From Poa pratensis (Eukaryota > Streptophyta > Magnoliopsida > Poales > Poaceae), in NCBI GenBank assembly GCA_947311845.1, contig CAMZMU010000060.1:3294488-3358487 (forward strand): a DNA stretch of 64,000 bases. The letters are read 5' to 3'. Below are positions 1 to 11,394 of this stretch, in pieces. Numbering within the stretch: position 1 is the first letter of the stretch; every line of letters starts with the position of its first letter. The position numbers and the translations under genes were made by a program. The notes below the pieces were generated by a model. The model was not told where the DNA came from and searched no databases. It worked only from the letters and a program-made list of their open reading frames with translations.

Positions 1-657
1 ATGATCTTGATCATGTAGGGCAGCTCACAAGATCTAAACATGATGGCACAAAGTGGAGACAACCATCTAGCTACTACTATGGACCCTTAGTCCAAGGATG
101 AACTACTCACGCATCACTCCGGAGGCAGGCATGGCGATGTAGAAGCCTCCGGTGACGATTCCCCTCTCCGGCAAGGTGCCGGGAAGAGGTTCTGAACCCT
201 CCCGAGCTAGGTTGACGACGGCGGCGTCTCTGGAACTTTTCGTGGATATTTGCTCAGGTACTTAGGTTTTTCTCGTCGGGGGGAATAAGTAGGCGAAAGG
301 GCGGCGGCTGGAGAGGCCTGTGGGGCCCACACGCACCCTGGGCGCGCCAGAGGGGGGCCCGCCCTGGCCACGTGTGGGGCCCACGTGGCTCCTCTCCGTT
401 GCCTCTTTGGTCTGTCAGATGAGTTTCTGGTAAATAGGGACTCCCGTGTAGTTTCGTCCAATTCCGAGAATATTTCCAGACTAGCTTTTCTGGAATACAA
501 AAACAGCAGAAAACAGGAACTGGCACTTCGGCATCTTGTTAATAGGTTAGTCCCAAAAAATGTATAAAAGTGATATAAAGTAGATGCAAAACATGTAGCA
601 ATTGGTATAAAACAAGCATGGAACATCAAAAATTATAGATACGTTTGAGACGTATCA
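1..657. mobile_element. Right part of a gypsy-type LTR
   Basis: This stretch ends in the palindrome-like tail GATACGTTTGAGACGTATCA, which closely matches the end of the complete solo LTR E at 51357-51376. It has a GC-rich core at about 130-400, including repeated GGGGCCCAC motifs, and an AT-rich tail, as LTRs often have. The left end lies outside the window, so I cannot see a TSD or tell a solo LTR from a full element. The open frames here are LTR by-products, not genes. Confidence 0.6.
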
Positions 658-835
658 GGAGCCTCCACTCCAATTGACTTGTGGAGTGTGCCTCGGTCTT
701 GTGATTCTTGTGCTTTGCGAGCCGCGGAATTTGGTGGGAGCCTCCAATTGAGTTGTTGAGTGTGCCTCATCCTTGTAAAGGTTGGGTTGCCGACTTAAAC
801 TGTGTGACCACGCACACCACTGCATGTTGTAGTGT
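658..835 (+). mobile_element. Fragment of a copia-type LTR (left part of element G)
   Basis: The segment has two imperfect copies of a block beginning GAGCCTCC and ending GTGTGCCTC, about 80 bases apart, then CCTTGTAAAGGTTGGGTTGCCG. From memory this resembles the middle of a grass copia LTR whose right end is at 10930-11261. I infer that the roughly 10 kb between them was inserted into the LTR. The join itself is not proven. Confidence 0.4.
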
Positions 836-3240
836 ACAAGTCGTTGATATAATACTTACGAAAGGACATTTCCATAAATATTACATCCCTCAGAGTAGTA
901 AATAGAAACATAGCTCGTCCAAGGTAACACTATAGGATTACAACACTATTCAATACAAAATCTCGAGAACCTCCTTCATAAGCAGAAGTAGATCTCGTGC
1001 AAATGAAACTCCAGAAAAACTCAAGTCGTAGCACTAAGCTGGGTATCAGCTCTACTTCTCACTCCTAATCCACAACTGCTGTTGTCACAGCCCTATATAT
1101 CCATCTGGAATATCCTTGTCTAGAGTTGTGCTTCTCCTTCCAATAATAGTAGTCTTGTCCATAGGCATTGTTGTCGACGTGTCCACCGTTGCACTGTTGT
1201 CGCCACTCGTCCGTCGGCAAGGTAGATGTTGATTCCTTCATGCTCCACCATGTTGATTTGACTCCTCATCGAAGACCTTACCAATGTCGTGATGGATTCC
1301 TTCATTCAACTGTTGTCTCCAATAATCTAAGCAGGGGGTCAACGGAGGAAAGAGTGAGCAACACGAGCGTTACTCAGCAAGTTCATATAATAAAATAAGG
1401 TGTTTTATGCACTAGCTACCATCCATACCAAAAGGTCATGGATGAACATGCATATCTTTGTAAAACATTTTTAGGAAAAGATTATTTTATCTTCAGAAAA
1501 CTATGCTCGTCAACCATTCACAGGTGCTAGAACTTCATGGAGCTCCTTTCCTGCAGCGTTTGCAGCTCCTTCCCGAACAGGGAGTAACATGCCACACTTT
1601 TTTACACTCTGCACAGGTGCGTTACTTTACCCATAAGAGATCAACGCCTTGTTGCACAACCGGGCGATTCTTCCCGTCCACATTCTCTTTGGTGTGGGGC
1701 CCAGTCGATGATCCAATCCATTCACCTTGCTTCGCCACCAACCCCACATGCCCACCCAATTCATGCATAGCAGGATCACCCCTGATACTCTACCCCTCAC
1801 GGTAGATACCTAGGCTCCCTTGCAGACCATCATAGACACAAGAGTCCGTGGGCATTAAGGGGTCCCACCCATGTGCATGTAGTCCCGCAAGATCTACAGC
1901 GTACGGCTCTGGCTGTTCGTTGACATGTGAAAGGAAGAAGGTCACCGATGATTTCCCGTCCCATTCCAAGTCTTATGGTTAACGCTACATTTACGGTGCA
2001 AGAATTGACGACACTGGTTGTTAAGTCCTGAGTAATACATTCCCGTGCAAATGGAACCTCCACCACAACATCAAACCATGGTTCCATTGCCAGCCAACAA
2101 TATATATAGCAATTCACATCATTCGAAAATATGTTTTTCTTTTTCATGCAATGAAGAACCATAGTATTTTGCATTTACTTTGATAAACTAATCAAGTAGG
2201 ACATGAGCAAGAGTGAAATTGCCTTTTTGATTATGCAGCTAAGGTCTTCGATACAATTAAGACTCCAAAATCTGGAAAAAGCGTCATTGGTCCGGTAAGG
2301 ACTAATGTTTGAAGAAGCAATATGCTATTATGCATAAGTATGAGATGCATCGCAAAATACCCCCAATCATACCCAAGCTTAACTAAGTAAGCTTCGTCTT
2401 AAGCGATACTATGATGACATCGATTAACTTGGCTTGGGTTGTTTTATCACCTCTAGGTGATGTTGTTAGTACTTAAGTTGATAATGATTTGGAATTAAGG
2501 AAGGTTTAAGATTTAAGAACTTGATAAGGTTTATTTGGTTAGTTTTAGAATTCTATTTCTTCAAGACTTAAATATGTAGCACTTTTATTTTAATGATGAG
2601 GTATTAACAAATATTAAGAACAACTACTTTTAAGTTCATTTATTATTTAAGTATCACACTTAAAAGGAAAAGAAATAAAGTAACATCATTTTATGATTCA
2701 TTTCTTAGTTTTAGAATATTGACTTAAATGATTAAGATTATAACAGAAAGTTAATCTAATATTAATGATAACAATAATAGTAGTGATCTATTTTATTAAG
2801 TAGAGATTTCACTTTTAGATTATGTAATCATCTTTTAATAATTACTCTCTTTGTAGAAAATAGCACTTCAATTAACCATTTAATGGAATATCAATTATTC
2901 ATATCCACACATGGTATTTTCAAATGCTCACAATGTAGAACATACCATGATTAAAACATATTTTCAAATTTGAAGTTTACACATATGAAGCATTTTAAAT
3001 GAAATTGAAATGCATCCAAAATAGCATTTCAAATTAACTCCGTAATGAAAATAATAAGTAAATTGTTGTTTCAATTTTAGAGTGATTCAAATTTAGTCAA
3101 ACAAGTATTTTATTTATACAAGCAGATAGATTTTATTTTTCTGATCATTTGATATATTATTTGTATTATTCTGATTTAATATGAAATAGTTATGAATTTT
3201 CAAAGTTAAGCAATTTAAATCATCTTCTCGAATTATTTTC
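836..3240. other. Anonymous sequence, no gene seen
   Basis: Only short open frames occur and none has a recognisable domain. From about 2300 to 3240 the sequence is very AT-rich with no coding character. It presumably belongs to an old element that hosts Helitron 1, but I found no terminal repeats. Confidence 0.4.
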
Positions 3241-4075
3241 TAAAGGGAAAATTCAGGAAATGCTCCTATTGGTCGTGCTAACGTCAGCAATGGTTGCAAC
3301 TCCACTGCCGAGCACGAATCGCATGAATTCGAGCGAATTTGCTCGAATTCGCATGAATTCGAGTGTGTGCTGGATTGAGGACATTGTGGCGCACCATATG
3401 GTGACGGCGCCGCTCCGATTTGGTCACCGGAGTAAGCACGGCAGCGAGTTTTATATGGCGACGTGGCGATGAATTCATCAAGCAAAAGAATGAATTAAAG
3501 GCACGAAATGATGCACGGGCTCACCACGAGCACAGAGGAGGGCTCGGAACGGCAAGGCGTGGACGGACGGCGATGAACTCGTCCATGGAAACCGTCGGCC
3601 GGACTAGGAGAAGATGACCCAATCCCTCCCCTTCTGAACTCCACAGGAAGCAACGCTCGATGAGGAGGATGCGGGCGACGCGGCGGAACTCCCCGGCAGC
3701 TCAGAGGAGCACAGCGAGGCCGGGAACAACGGCGCACGGTGGCGGCCCGACGAGCTAGGGTTTCGCCCCCACGAAGATGGAGAGCACGAGAGAGGATGTG
3801 AGGGATATGAGGTGAGAGAGGAGACCACGCACGGCACGGCCGAAGCTTATCTGCGCGAGAGGGCAGCCGGCAGGTGGCAACGGCGACGATCGACACGACG
3901 GCAGGTGGTTGCCTTCTGGCCGGAGGAAGAAGAACGGAAAGAAAGGCCATTTCCTGAAAAAGCCCCTGGAGTTTCAAGGAATTGCAGAAACAGTGTAAAC
4001 AGGCCCCTGGCTCCTGTTTTAAATGATTTGAGGACCTGTTTGTGATGATTTTAATTGCAGAAAAGCCCTGGATGT
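3241..4075. mobile_element. GC-rich block resembling a decayed LTR or promoter region
   Basis: GC content rises sharply between the AT-rich flanks. The block has CTAGGGTTTCGCCCCC near 3758 and AATTGCAG-type stretches near 3980 and 4055 that recall the tail of gypsy LTRs such as F. Open frames on both strands overlap and are low-complexity (Arg, Ser and Pro rich), so I do not call a gene. No terminal repeats or TSD were found. Confidence 0.3.
3321..3363. repeat. Hairpin of EcoRI-like repeats
   Basis: GAATTCGAGC at 3325-3334 is followed by a 6-base spacer and its perfect complement GCTCGAATTC at 3341-3350. The 13-base direct repeat GCATGAATTCGAG brackets it at 3321 and 3351. The function is unknown. 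Confidence 0.7.
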
Positions 4076-5543
4076 GTAGGAGTTCATTATGTTAGTAATT
4101 TCAACTTAGGATTTTGAATATTTGATGTATTTTGAATTCACTTAACATATTAAGTGAATTTGGTCATATTTGGACTTATTTACTTTAATAAAATGTGTGG
4201 CTTTACACTTCTTTATTTTTGTTTTGCATTAAAGCAACATAATAATACTTTGTTATGCTAGTATTTATTTGTGGATATTGGTTGTCAAATACTATAGATA
4301 ATTCCTTGATTGATTTCAACTCTAGGTAGGTAATCAAACTTGTTTTGGATGCTTTATTAATTCCAGGGCAGCACCAAACTGTTGTCAAGCAATAAAACAT
4401 GATTTGCTTGCTGTGGTGACTACATAGAGTAAACACAGTGTTTCAATTCAAATCCAGGCCAAGCACAAACTATTGCACTGGTGGCTTTGACTTGTGATAC
4501 CTAATAACTAAATCATGCGAAGACATGATCAGATGCCTGTGGATGCACAAATACAGATATCCTGCCTGAGGTCAGTCTTATGGTGACATAAAATGATGAG
4601 AATAGAATCTTGCTTAGTTCCACATCTCATTCTGAAGATACAAGATTGATGCACTCCTCCTTATTCGGAATGATGCTTTAGTGTGTGGAAGCAAATTGTT
4701 AGAACAACTGCTGACTAAATAGTCCATGTGTTTCCAATTACACATGTCCAAAATTAGCTCTTCTAGAGAATGAAATTTTGAATAAGACAAATGATCTTTG
4801 TCACATGATGAACTTGTGAACTTCTCTCATTTGAGACCTGTCCACACACATGAATATGAGGTTAACTCATGTGATGTATAAATATGGATGATGATCATAT
4901 GGTTTTATGCTTTGGCTTTACTTTCTCCTAGATAATCATACTCTTGGAGAAACACCATAAACTACCATATCATTATCTTATTTGGATACTTGATTATGTT
5001 GCCTAAGTTATATTTGTGGTTTGGTATTCCCTCATGTTCCTCCTCTTATATGTATCATGGTTGTATCTCATAGTTTCCTACTTGAGTCCAAATGCTCCAA
5101 TTGATCATCCATTGTTGTCTTTAATTTGGTATTGGTCCCTCAAGTCAATACCTGGACTTAAGACAAGTTCTTAAAGTCCATTATCTAGTATCCAACATCC
5201 CCTGCCTCACCCTTGTGGTGAAGACATCCTGATTAATCCTAGCAAAGCTTTCTATTAGATGGCTATAGAAGAATGTATGTGTATTTTATGACATCCAATT
5301 GCCTTATGCATACAAAAGAATTTGTTAACAAGATGATCAATCCTGTCACTAAATTACTTCTTGTATCCAAGTGGCTAAGATGTACTGAATTATCTGACCT
5401 TCTGTTATTTTGTATATGACACTCAATTGTTTGAGCATACAAGAGTGATTTGTTAACAAGGTGATTAGGTTTGTTACCAAACTATTTCTATATAACACAA
5501 ACCTTGGAATATCACACACTATTTGTAGAGAAGTCAATAAGAA
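4076..5543. other. AT-rich anonymous sequence with a diverged duplication
   Basis: No gene is seen. Two related blocks of about 80 bases start at 5289 and 5417; both contain an ACA-CAATT-GCATACAA-TTTGTTAACAAG-like series. They look like an old 128-base tandem duplication directly left of Helitron 1. Confidence 0.45.
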
Positions 5544-6045
5544 TCTTTACTATTAATTGGGAGTCTGTGGTCGTGATGGTTGGTCGTGTTAAGTTGGTAC
5601 GTTCCGTGGTCTGCCTTCGGCAGAAAAATTACCGCCGACTGGTGGGGCCGAAGTCTGCCGCAACCTCTCCATCTCCGCGTGCTTCGCAATCACCTGCCGG
5701 CTGTTCTCCGCCGCCACTGGACCCTCACAGGACTCTCACCGCTCAGCCGCCCAGGATCCCCGACCAGGCCGTCTCCATCGCATCCCAACCTGCCAGCCTC
5801 TTTACCCAACGCCATCCCGCACCAGCCTCCTGCCGCCCCAGCACCCACAACACGCCGCCCTGCCGCTCGCCGTCCATACTCACTCCCGTCCCATAGCTCG
5901 CGCGAGCCCCTCTGCCCGGATCCAGGCGCATCTCGCCGCCACAACTCCAGGTTCGTGCAGCTCGCTGGCCTCCCTCCATCTACGCTGGCGACGCACCGTG
6001 CCGGAGGCATGGCCAACCCAAAAAAGCCACACTGCCACCCCTCGT

Positions 6046-8515
6046 CGGATCCCGTGGCGGTGCTCGGGGGCCACCGCGAGCTGTCAACGACACCTGCTTC
6101 CACCCCACTTAGCCGCTCCTTTTCTCCGTGTACTCCCCCAGATTATGAACCCCTTTGTGATCACCGACAACAGCAGCCTGCGACAATCCCTTTTGAATGC
6201 GATTGTGTTGCGCTCTGATGCTTGGTCTCTGATTTGGCTCGTCCAGCGTGGCTGACGGGGAGCTCAGGGTCTGGGACACGTCCAGCCACCGCACTGTCTC
6301 CTCCATCTGATAAGTTTGTGCTAATGGAAACTGCATCACAGTGCGATTCGAATTTTGGAGGTTGGGTGTTGATGGTGTGTGATTTTGCAGGGCTCATGGC
6401 AAAGCGGCTGGGGCTTTTCGATCGCTTCTCGCGTCGGACTTGGGACATGATCGTTAGGTGAGTGAATTGAGGTGAATTTTGTCAGGATTGCTTCTATATA
6501 TTTGGGAAATTTATATAGACCTGAACCATCTAAGAGCCTTTTAATTTATACACTACTTTTGTTGCATCGCATTATGTAGACATAAGAGAATTCCTTTGAG
6601 GCTAATCTTGAGCATGTTTGTGATGATTTTGGTTGAATTCTGATCAGTACTTATGTATTTCATTTTGACACAGCCAGGGCAGGGATGGTTTATGTAAAGG
6701 CTGGTCTATTGATGAAACTGGGCTCTCACGGTATGACTTACTGCACGTGGAGTCGCAAGATGTCAAGGGTTGGCATATTTATTTTTTATAAAAGAAATTC
6801 GATACCTGTTACCTTAAACATAAGCTACGACATGATTAGTAAGAATTAGTCTCCTCCTAACATAAATGCAAGGAAAATGCACATGTTCAAAAAATATTTT
6901 AAATCTTACAAGTCACTCACCCATGAAGAACTGAAAAGAAGTCTTTACACTATTGCAAGATAGCTTCTATCCCTCAATGCAGAATAACTATCAAATTATC
7001 ATTAAGTTTCAGGCCCATAACCCCTCGGCCACCAAACAATACAGCTGCTTCGTTAATTTAGGGCCAGTATCATACTGGGTGTCCTTGTCGAATATGTTAA
7101 AAGTTTCTCTAACTACCATATTGGTCATATTGTTAATGATACTATTGTTCTTATCATCAAACTAAGTGCAACACCCACAAAATCAGTTTGCAATGAGCAA
7201 AATCTGGATATTGTTCTAAGTACCATATCGTTTCATCAGAATTACGCAATTCATGTTGTCTCACAGTATCCGTCATAGCTTATAGGGAAGGCACACCCTT
7301 TATGGTGATTTTTACGATTTTATGTTTTGGACAGATATTATGTTGTAGGCTTGTAGCCATCCATTGACTGTATTGGTATCCTTTCAAAGAAATCTTAACT
7401 AACCAGGTGCTTTGTGAACCAAGAATTCTTTTTCCAATATATGTTCACTCTATGATTGGTCTGGATGTGTGCACAACTCTCCAGTTTTACTTTTGAACCA
7501 TTTTGGGGGATAAGCCAATATGTAAATAGTTCATGTGGAAATCCGTAAGAATACATACTTATTAGCAGGCTTTGTAACCCATGCACGTCTCTGAGTTCCT
7601 ATTGAATTTACAAGCCCTTTATTTGGGTTCCTGCATGAGGCCCATATACAAGAGCCTTTTAATTGAATTGAATTTTGTCAGGATTGCTTCTATATATTTG
7701 GGAAATTTATATAGACCTGAACCATCTAATTTTGTCAGGATTGTAGAGTTGGTCTGGATATATATTTGGGAAATTTATATGTTCACTCTATGATTGGTCT
7801 GGATGTGTGCACAACTCTCCAGTTTTACTTTTGAACCATTTTGGGGGATAAGCCAATATGTAAATAGTTCATGTGGAAATCCGTAAGAATACATACTTAT
7901 TAGCAGGCTTTGTAACCCATGCACGTCTCTGAGTTCCTATTGAATTTACAAGCCCTTTATTTGGGTTCCTGCATGAGGCCCATATATACAAGAGCCTTTT
8001 AATTGAATTGAATTTTGTCAGGATTGCTTCTATATATTTGGGAAATTTATATAGACCTGAACCATCTAATTTTGTCAGGGTTGTAGAGTTGGTCTGGATA
8101 TATATTTGGGAAATTTATATGTTCACTCTATGATTGGTCTGGATGTGTGCACAACTCTCCAGTTTTACTTTTGAACCATTTTGGGGGATAAGCCAATATG
8201 TAAATAGTTCATGTGGAAATCCGTAAGAATACATACTTATTAGCAGGCTTTGTAACCCATGCACGTCTCTGAGTTCCTATTGAATTTACAAGCCCTTTAT
8301 TTGGGTTCCTACATGAGGCCCATATATACAATCAGTAAAAGTGCATACCATTTCTGCAAGTTGTCACTGGTTAAGTTTCCATGTTCTTCGCATGACATGC
8401 AATCTGGCTGGACTGGCTCTAATAGTGACACAAGGCCACAGAGAGTTTGTATTGAAGAAAATACAGGATCATGTGATGTAAATCATGCAGAGGAACCCAA
8501 GAATATGAACAAGGT
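6046..8515 (+). pseudogene. Captured fragment of a WD40-repeat gene similar to plant DSE1 / GNB1L
   Basis: Several exon-like blocks line up with what I remember of this plant WD40 protein. Exon 1 has DPVAVLGGHRE at about 6048 and ADGELRVWDTSSHRTVSS at about 6250, the first WD unit. Exon 2 is at about 6391-6457 after a TTGCAG acceptor. Exon 3 is at about 6673-6731 and reads GRDGLCKGWSIDETGLS before GTATGA. Exon 4 is at about 8332-8514 and includes YHFCKLSLVKFPCSSHD and ends before a GTAATG donor. Exon 1 holds a frameshift and a stop, and an extra 100 or so bases interrupt it. The C-terminal WD repeats are missing. The normal protein is a predicted scaffold linked to plasmodesmatal transport, but this copy cannot make it. 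The assignment rests on memory of the family. Confidence 0.6.
7440..8332. repeat. Tandem repeat of about 339 bases, 2.6 copies
   Basis: Units start at TATGTTCACTC at 7440, 7778 and 8118, giving periods of 338 and 340. The third is cut short where exon 4 of the WD40 fragment begins. Part of the unit (TTGCTTCTATATATTTGGG...) also occurs once at about 6489. The units are nearly identical, so the expansion is recent relative to the capture. It lies in what was the intron between exons 3 and 4. Confidence 0.9.
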
Positions 8516-8948
8516 AATGTGTGGCCATTTTAGAACCCCACAACTTCTAAAGGCAGCACTAGCGCGTTTATCGTATTATACGAACTTATTATTTATTGAA
8601 TTACTATGGAAGTGTTTGCCTTTCGGCAAATGAACAACTAGCTATCATGTTTGTTCGTTCATTTAGAGGAATGACCCTACTCTAAAACGATGGCCTCATA
8701 TAAAATTTGTTGACATTCAGATATGACATCATTTAAAATAAAGAACCTTATTGTATAGAAAATGGCATATTAATGGTTGTAAGGTGTTGAATTATCATCC
8801 AAGAGGTGCTCAGTATTACCCAAGCTAACTATTTCAGCTCTCTTCAATTAACTGTCGTAAAGCATTCGATGATCCGTGCTCAGATTTCATTATGATACTT
8901 CAGTTCATTTGAAATGATGACCATGAATGTCATGCTATTTATTATCAG

Positions 8949-9480
8949 ACTGAGGTGACAGTTGCGATCAAGGGATCCGGCTAAGGAAGTACAAAAAGGC
9001 GTCAAGTTCACTGCATTGCGGGAAATCAAATTGCTTAAGGAGCTGAGAGATCCTAACATTATAGAGCTGATTGATGCTTCCCTTGGAAGGGAAACTTGCA
9101 CCTTGTATTCGGGTTCATGGAAACAGACCTGGAAGCTGTCATGCGTGATAGGAACATTGTATTATCTCCAGCAGACATGAAGTCTTATATTCAGATGATG
9201 TTGAAACGTCTAGCCTTTTGCATAGGAAATGGGTGCTACACAGGTACCGACTATCTGGCTAATTTTCTCTCTGATGAATCAACATTTCAGTCTTTCATGC
9301 AAGTTGTACTTCAGGGATATGAAATCAAATAATTTACTTATCGGCGCAGAAGGACAGCTCAAGCTTGGGATTTTGGGCTGGCACACATATTTGGGAATCC
9401 AGAACAGAACTTCACTCACCAGGTTCATGTGGTTTGTTACAGATCAAATCCACTGTGTATGCTCCAACCATGGCAAGAAG
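8949..9480 (+). pseudogene. Captured fragment of a CDK-activating kinase (CDKD type)
   Basis: The translated blocks follow the N-terminal kinase lobe of plant CDKD. VTVAIK (the ATP-anchoring lysine) comes first, then [19 protein letters not shown] with the C-helix glutamate. After that come [33 protein letters not shown] and [17 protein letters not shown]. The HRD loop is split by an intron at about 9244-9314 (GTACCG...TTCAG). The DFG motif survives only in a shifted frame near 9370. At least one stop and three frameshifts disable it, and the C-lobe is largely absent or unrecognisable. CDKD normally phosphorylates the T-loop of CDKs and the RNA polymerase II tail with cyclin H. It lies inside Helitron 1, 3' of the WD40 fragment and in the same orientation. 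Confidence 0.75.
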
Positions 9481-9877
9481 GCAATGTCTCATACATCAGG
9501 AACACACACTGATGTGCTGCTATCATACTTGGTATTCGATTTTCCTGCAGTTCAGACTCATTTTTTCTACTTTACGCATTTCCACTCAATCTTACAAGAT
9601 CTGCAAGAAATAAACTCACAAATGGTTGTTCAGTGCGAGGTAGGTTGTACAAGAGAGTTGAATGTATTCTTATTCAGAGACCAGTGAATCGTATAGCTAC
9701 TATATTTATTATATTCTATAGGATGAAATTAGGACATATTTAACCATTATCAGCTTGTACTAAAGTTAGACCAGTGATCGTGCATCTATTATAATTATGA
9801 TACTATATATATGAAATTAGGACATGCCAGTTTCAAATGAACAAGGATAGCTTGCCAAATTATTTTTTGAAGCTGTA

Positions 9878-10110
9878 TTAATTTTCTTTTTGTAGCAAAG
9901 CTGACACACTAGCTGAGGATGCAGCAAGGCATATTTGACGTTGATTATTTTTTATAAGCTTGTTTGCCCACGCTAGGACATCCTCTTTTATTTGTTCCTT
10001 TGTTGCTCTAGCACTCCGAAGCTGAAGATTGTCAGAAATCTTCTTCCTTAAACATTCCAGTTCAGATGTTAGTAGTTCATTTGACCCTTTTAGATTACTT
10101 ATCTTTGTGC
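9878..10110 (-). pseudogene. Captured coiled-coil protein fragment, antisense to the other cargo
   Basis: On the minus strand an open frame without its own ATG runs from about 10110 to a TAA at 9878-9880. It reads ISNLKGSNELLTSELE, then LRKKISDNLQL, KEQIKEDVLAWANKLIKNNQ and ASVSALLQKEN. Charged and leucine residues alternate as in a coiled coil, and the frame stays open for about 75 codons in otherwise stop-rich DNA. I do not recognise the parent gene. It ends about 130 bases before the Helitron 3' terminus and is in the opposite orientation to the kinase and WD40 fragments, so it is probably a third independent capture. Confidence 0.45.
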
Positions 10111-10245
10111 CATGCCTTCAAGTTTTACATTAAATGTGATGGTCTCTTCAAAGGAGCCACACATGAGCTACATCTAAGACTGTTGTAAATTAGCTGCGAC
10201 GACAAAAAATCCCAAACCCGTAGCAACGCACGGGCATTCACCTAG

Positions 10246-10929
10246 TAGAATTTGATATAGGAGTTTGCAAATACTTAGTGATAGATTAGCACAGAGCTTC
10301 TATGCATATCTAATAAATCCTTCTTCATAATCTTCTTGATGACTTCCTCCTTTCTTGTGTTGCCTTCTCTTGTAGAATGAATTGAAGAAGATTGGGATAA
10401 GATAAGAAGATACGATAGTCTTGATAGGATAAGTAGATCTAGATTAAGATTTAGTTTAGTCATTTATCCTCCTTCCATATATTCCTTCTTTTCTTTTCTT
10501 TCAGATATGTACTTATTCGATTAATGACATAAGTCATACTCATCATTTGATTTATAGTTTCTGTATTATTATCTTGTAATCAAAATGTTTAAGAATTTAA
10601 ATAAGACAATATTTTGAAGTTTATAGCACTTATGTTGATGACGAAATCTAATCCACCAACATCAGCGAAACCTCGATGTAAGTTTCACAAGTTGGATTCC
10701 AAATTTTTAGTTACTCGTCGAACTAACGGCATTCTCAACTAGCCTTTCGAGTGGTGGTTGAACACTCTATGGCTTTGTTGAAAAAGTTTTAAATTTTCCC
10801 GTATTTTCAGATGCATGCTATGCAAATGCACAAATCTAATTTAGCCCCTTTTCTACTCTCTGAACTACAGGTCATTACATCAACGACATCATATAGTAAC
10901 TTGTGCCACTCCATATTGGGTGGGCATGG
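10246..10929. other. Anonymous AT-rich sequence right of Helitron 1
   Basis: No gene is seen. This is the right-hand flank of the sequence that Helitron 1 entered. GAAGAAGAT- and GATAAGATAAGAAG-like purine runs at about 10383-10420 are the only notable texture. Confidence 0.4.
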
Positions 10930-11261
10930 ACGAGATTAGGGTGTGCCATTAACGACTATTCGGGGATCACCTAGTGACTCCGCACCGCTCCAACGGAGAC
11001 TAGCTTCCTTGTGAAGTGAACTTCAGGATAAAATCTCCTCGTCATCACGTGGTTATCTCTTAACCTTCATTTACTTGTTATTGATAGCTTGTCTTGTTAA
11101 GTTTAACTTTCTACATTGTATCCTTCTCATCATATAGGATCGTTCACCTGGTTGCATATCTAGAGAACTTATATTTGAGCAAAGCCAATATTTGTTAAAA
11201 GAGAATTAAAATTTGTAGTTGCCTATTCACCCCCCTCTAGTCAACCTACTTGATCATTTCA
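10930..11261 (+). mobile_element. Right end of a copia-type LTR (element G)
   Basis: The segment has the wording of the ends of grass copia LTRs: CACCGCTCCAACGGAGAC, then GTTGCCTATTCACCCCCCTC and a CA end at 11261. A methionine-tRNA primer site follows directly, which fixes the border and the + orientation. The LTR is old and its left part is displaced (see 658-835). Confidence 0.65.
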
Positions 11262-11389
11262 ATTGGTATCACAACAATGTCTCTTTATTAAAGGCTTTAC
11301 CGCCTAGAGAGGAGGATAACTAATGGGGATAACTCTAGAGATGAAGTAACGGAGGAAGTTACCACCAAAATTGTTGAAACTCCACCCAT
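11262..11389 (+). pseudogene. Primer binding site and gag start of copia element G (part 1)
   Basis: ATTGGTATCACAAC at 11262 is a decayed initiator-Met tRNA primer site (usual form TTGGTATCAGAGC). A TTTACCGCCTAGAGAGG leader follows, closely matching the leader of D at 42531-42548. An open frame then reads NGDNSRDEVTEEVTTKIVE up to the insertion of F at 11390. The frame continues at 14749 when one copy of the AGTAG duplication is removed. The product would be the retrotransposon capsid protein; here it is broken into at least four pieces. Confidence 0.55.
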
Positions 11390-11394
11390 AGTAG

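Larger units (their letters stand above)
5544..10245 (+). mobile_element. Helitron 1, non-autonomous, carrying fragments of three genes
   Basis: The left end starts TCTTTACTATTAATTGGGAG just after an A (5543). The right end is CTAG (10242-10245), followed by T. A short hairpin, CCCGT-8-ACGGG, ends about 11 bases before CTAG. A TC start, a CTRR end with a nearby hairpin, and insertion between A and T without a TSD define Helitrons, and the GCAACGCACGGG wording is typical of grass Helitrons. There is no Rep/helicase gene, so it depends on a partner. The cargo is a WD40 gene fragment (+), a CDK-activating kinase fragment (+) and a coiled-coil fragment (-), all with remnants of introns. Intron retention implies capture at the DNA level. 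Confidence 0.75.

Noticed and set aside
3495..3977. 160-codon minus-strand frame and partners
   Set aside because: Arg/Pro/Ser-rich composition with equal openness on the other strand; no domain.
5471..6218. 212-codon and 141-codon frames at the left of Helitron 1
   Set aside because: They run through UTR-like GC-rich DNA. The coding signal I trust is the WD40 exon 1, in different frames.
7440..8332. CRISPR-like or satellite array
   Set aside because: Units are 339 bases without spacers, with fewer than three copies, in a eukaryotic context.
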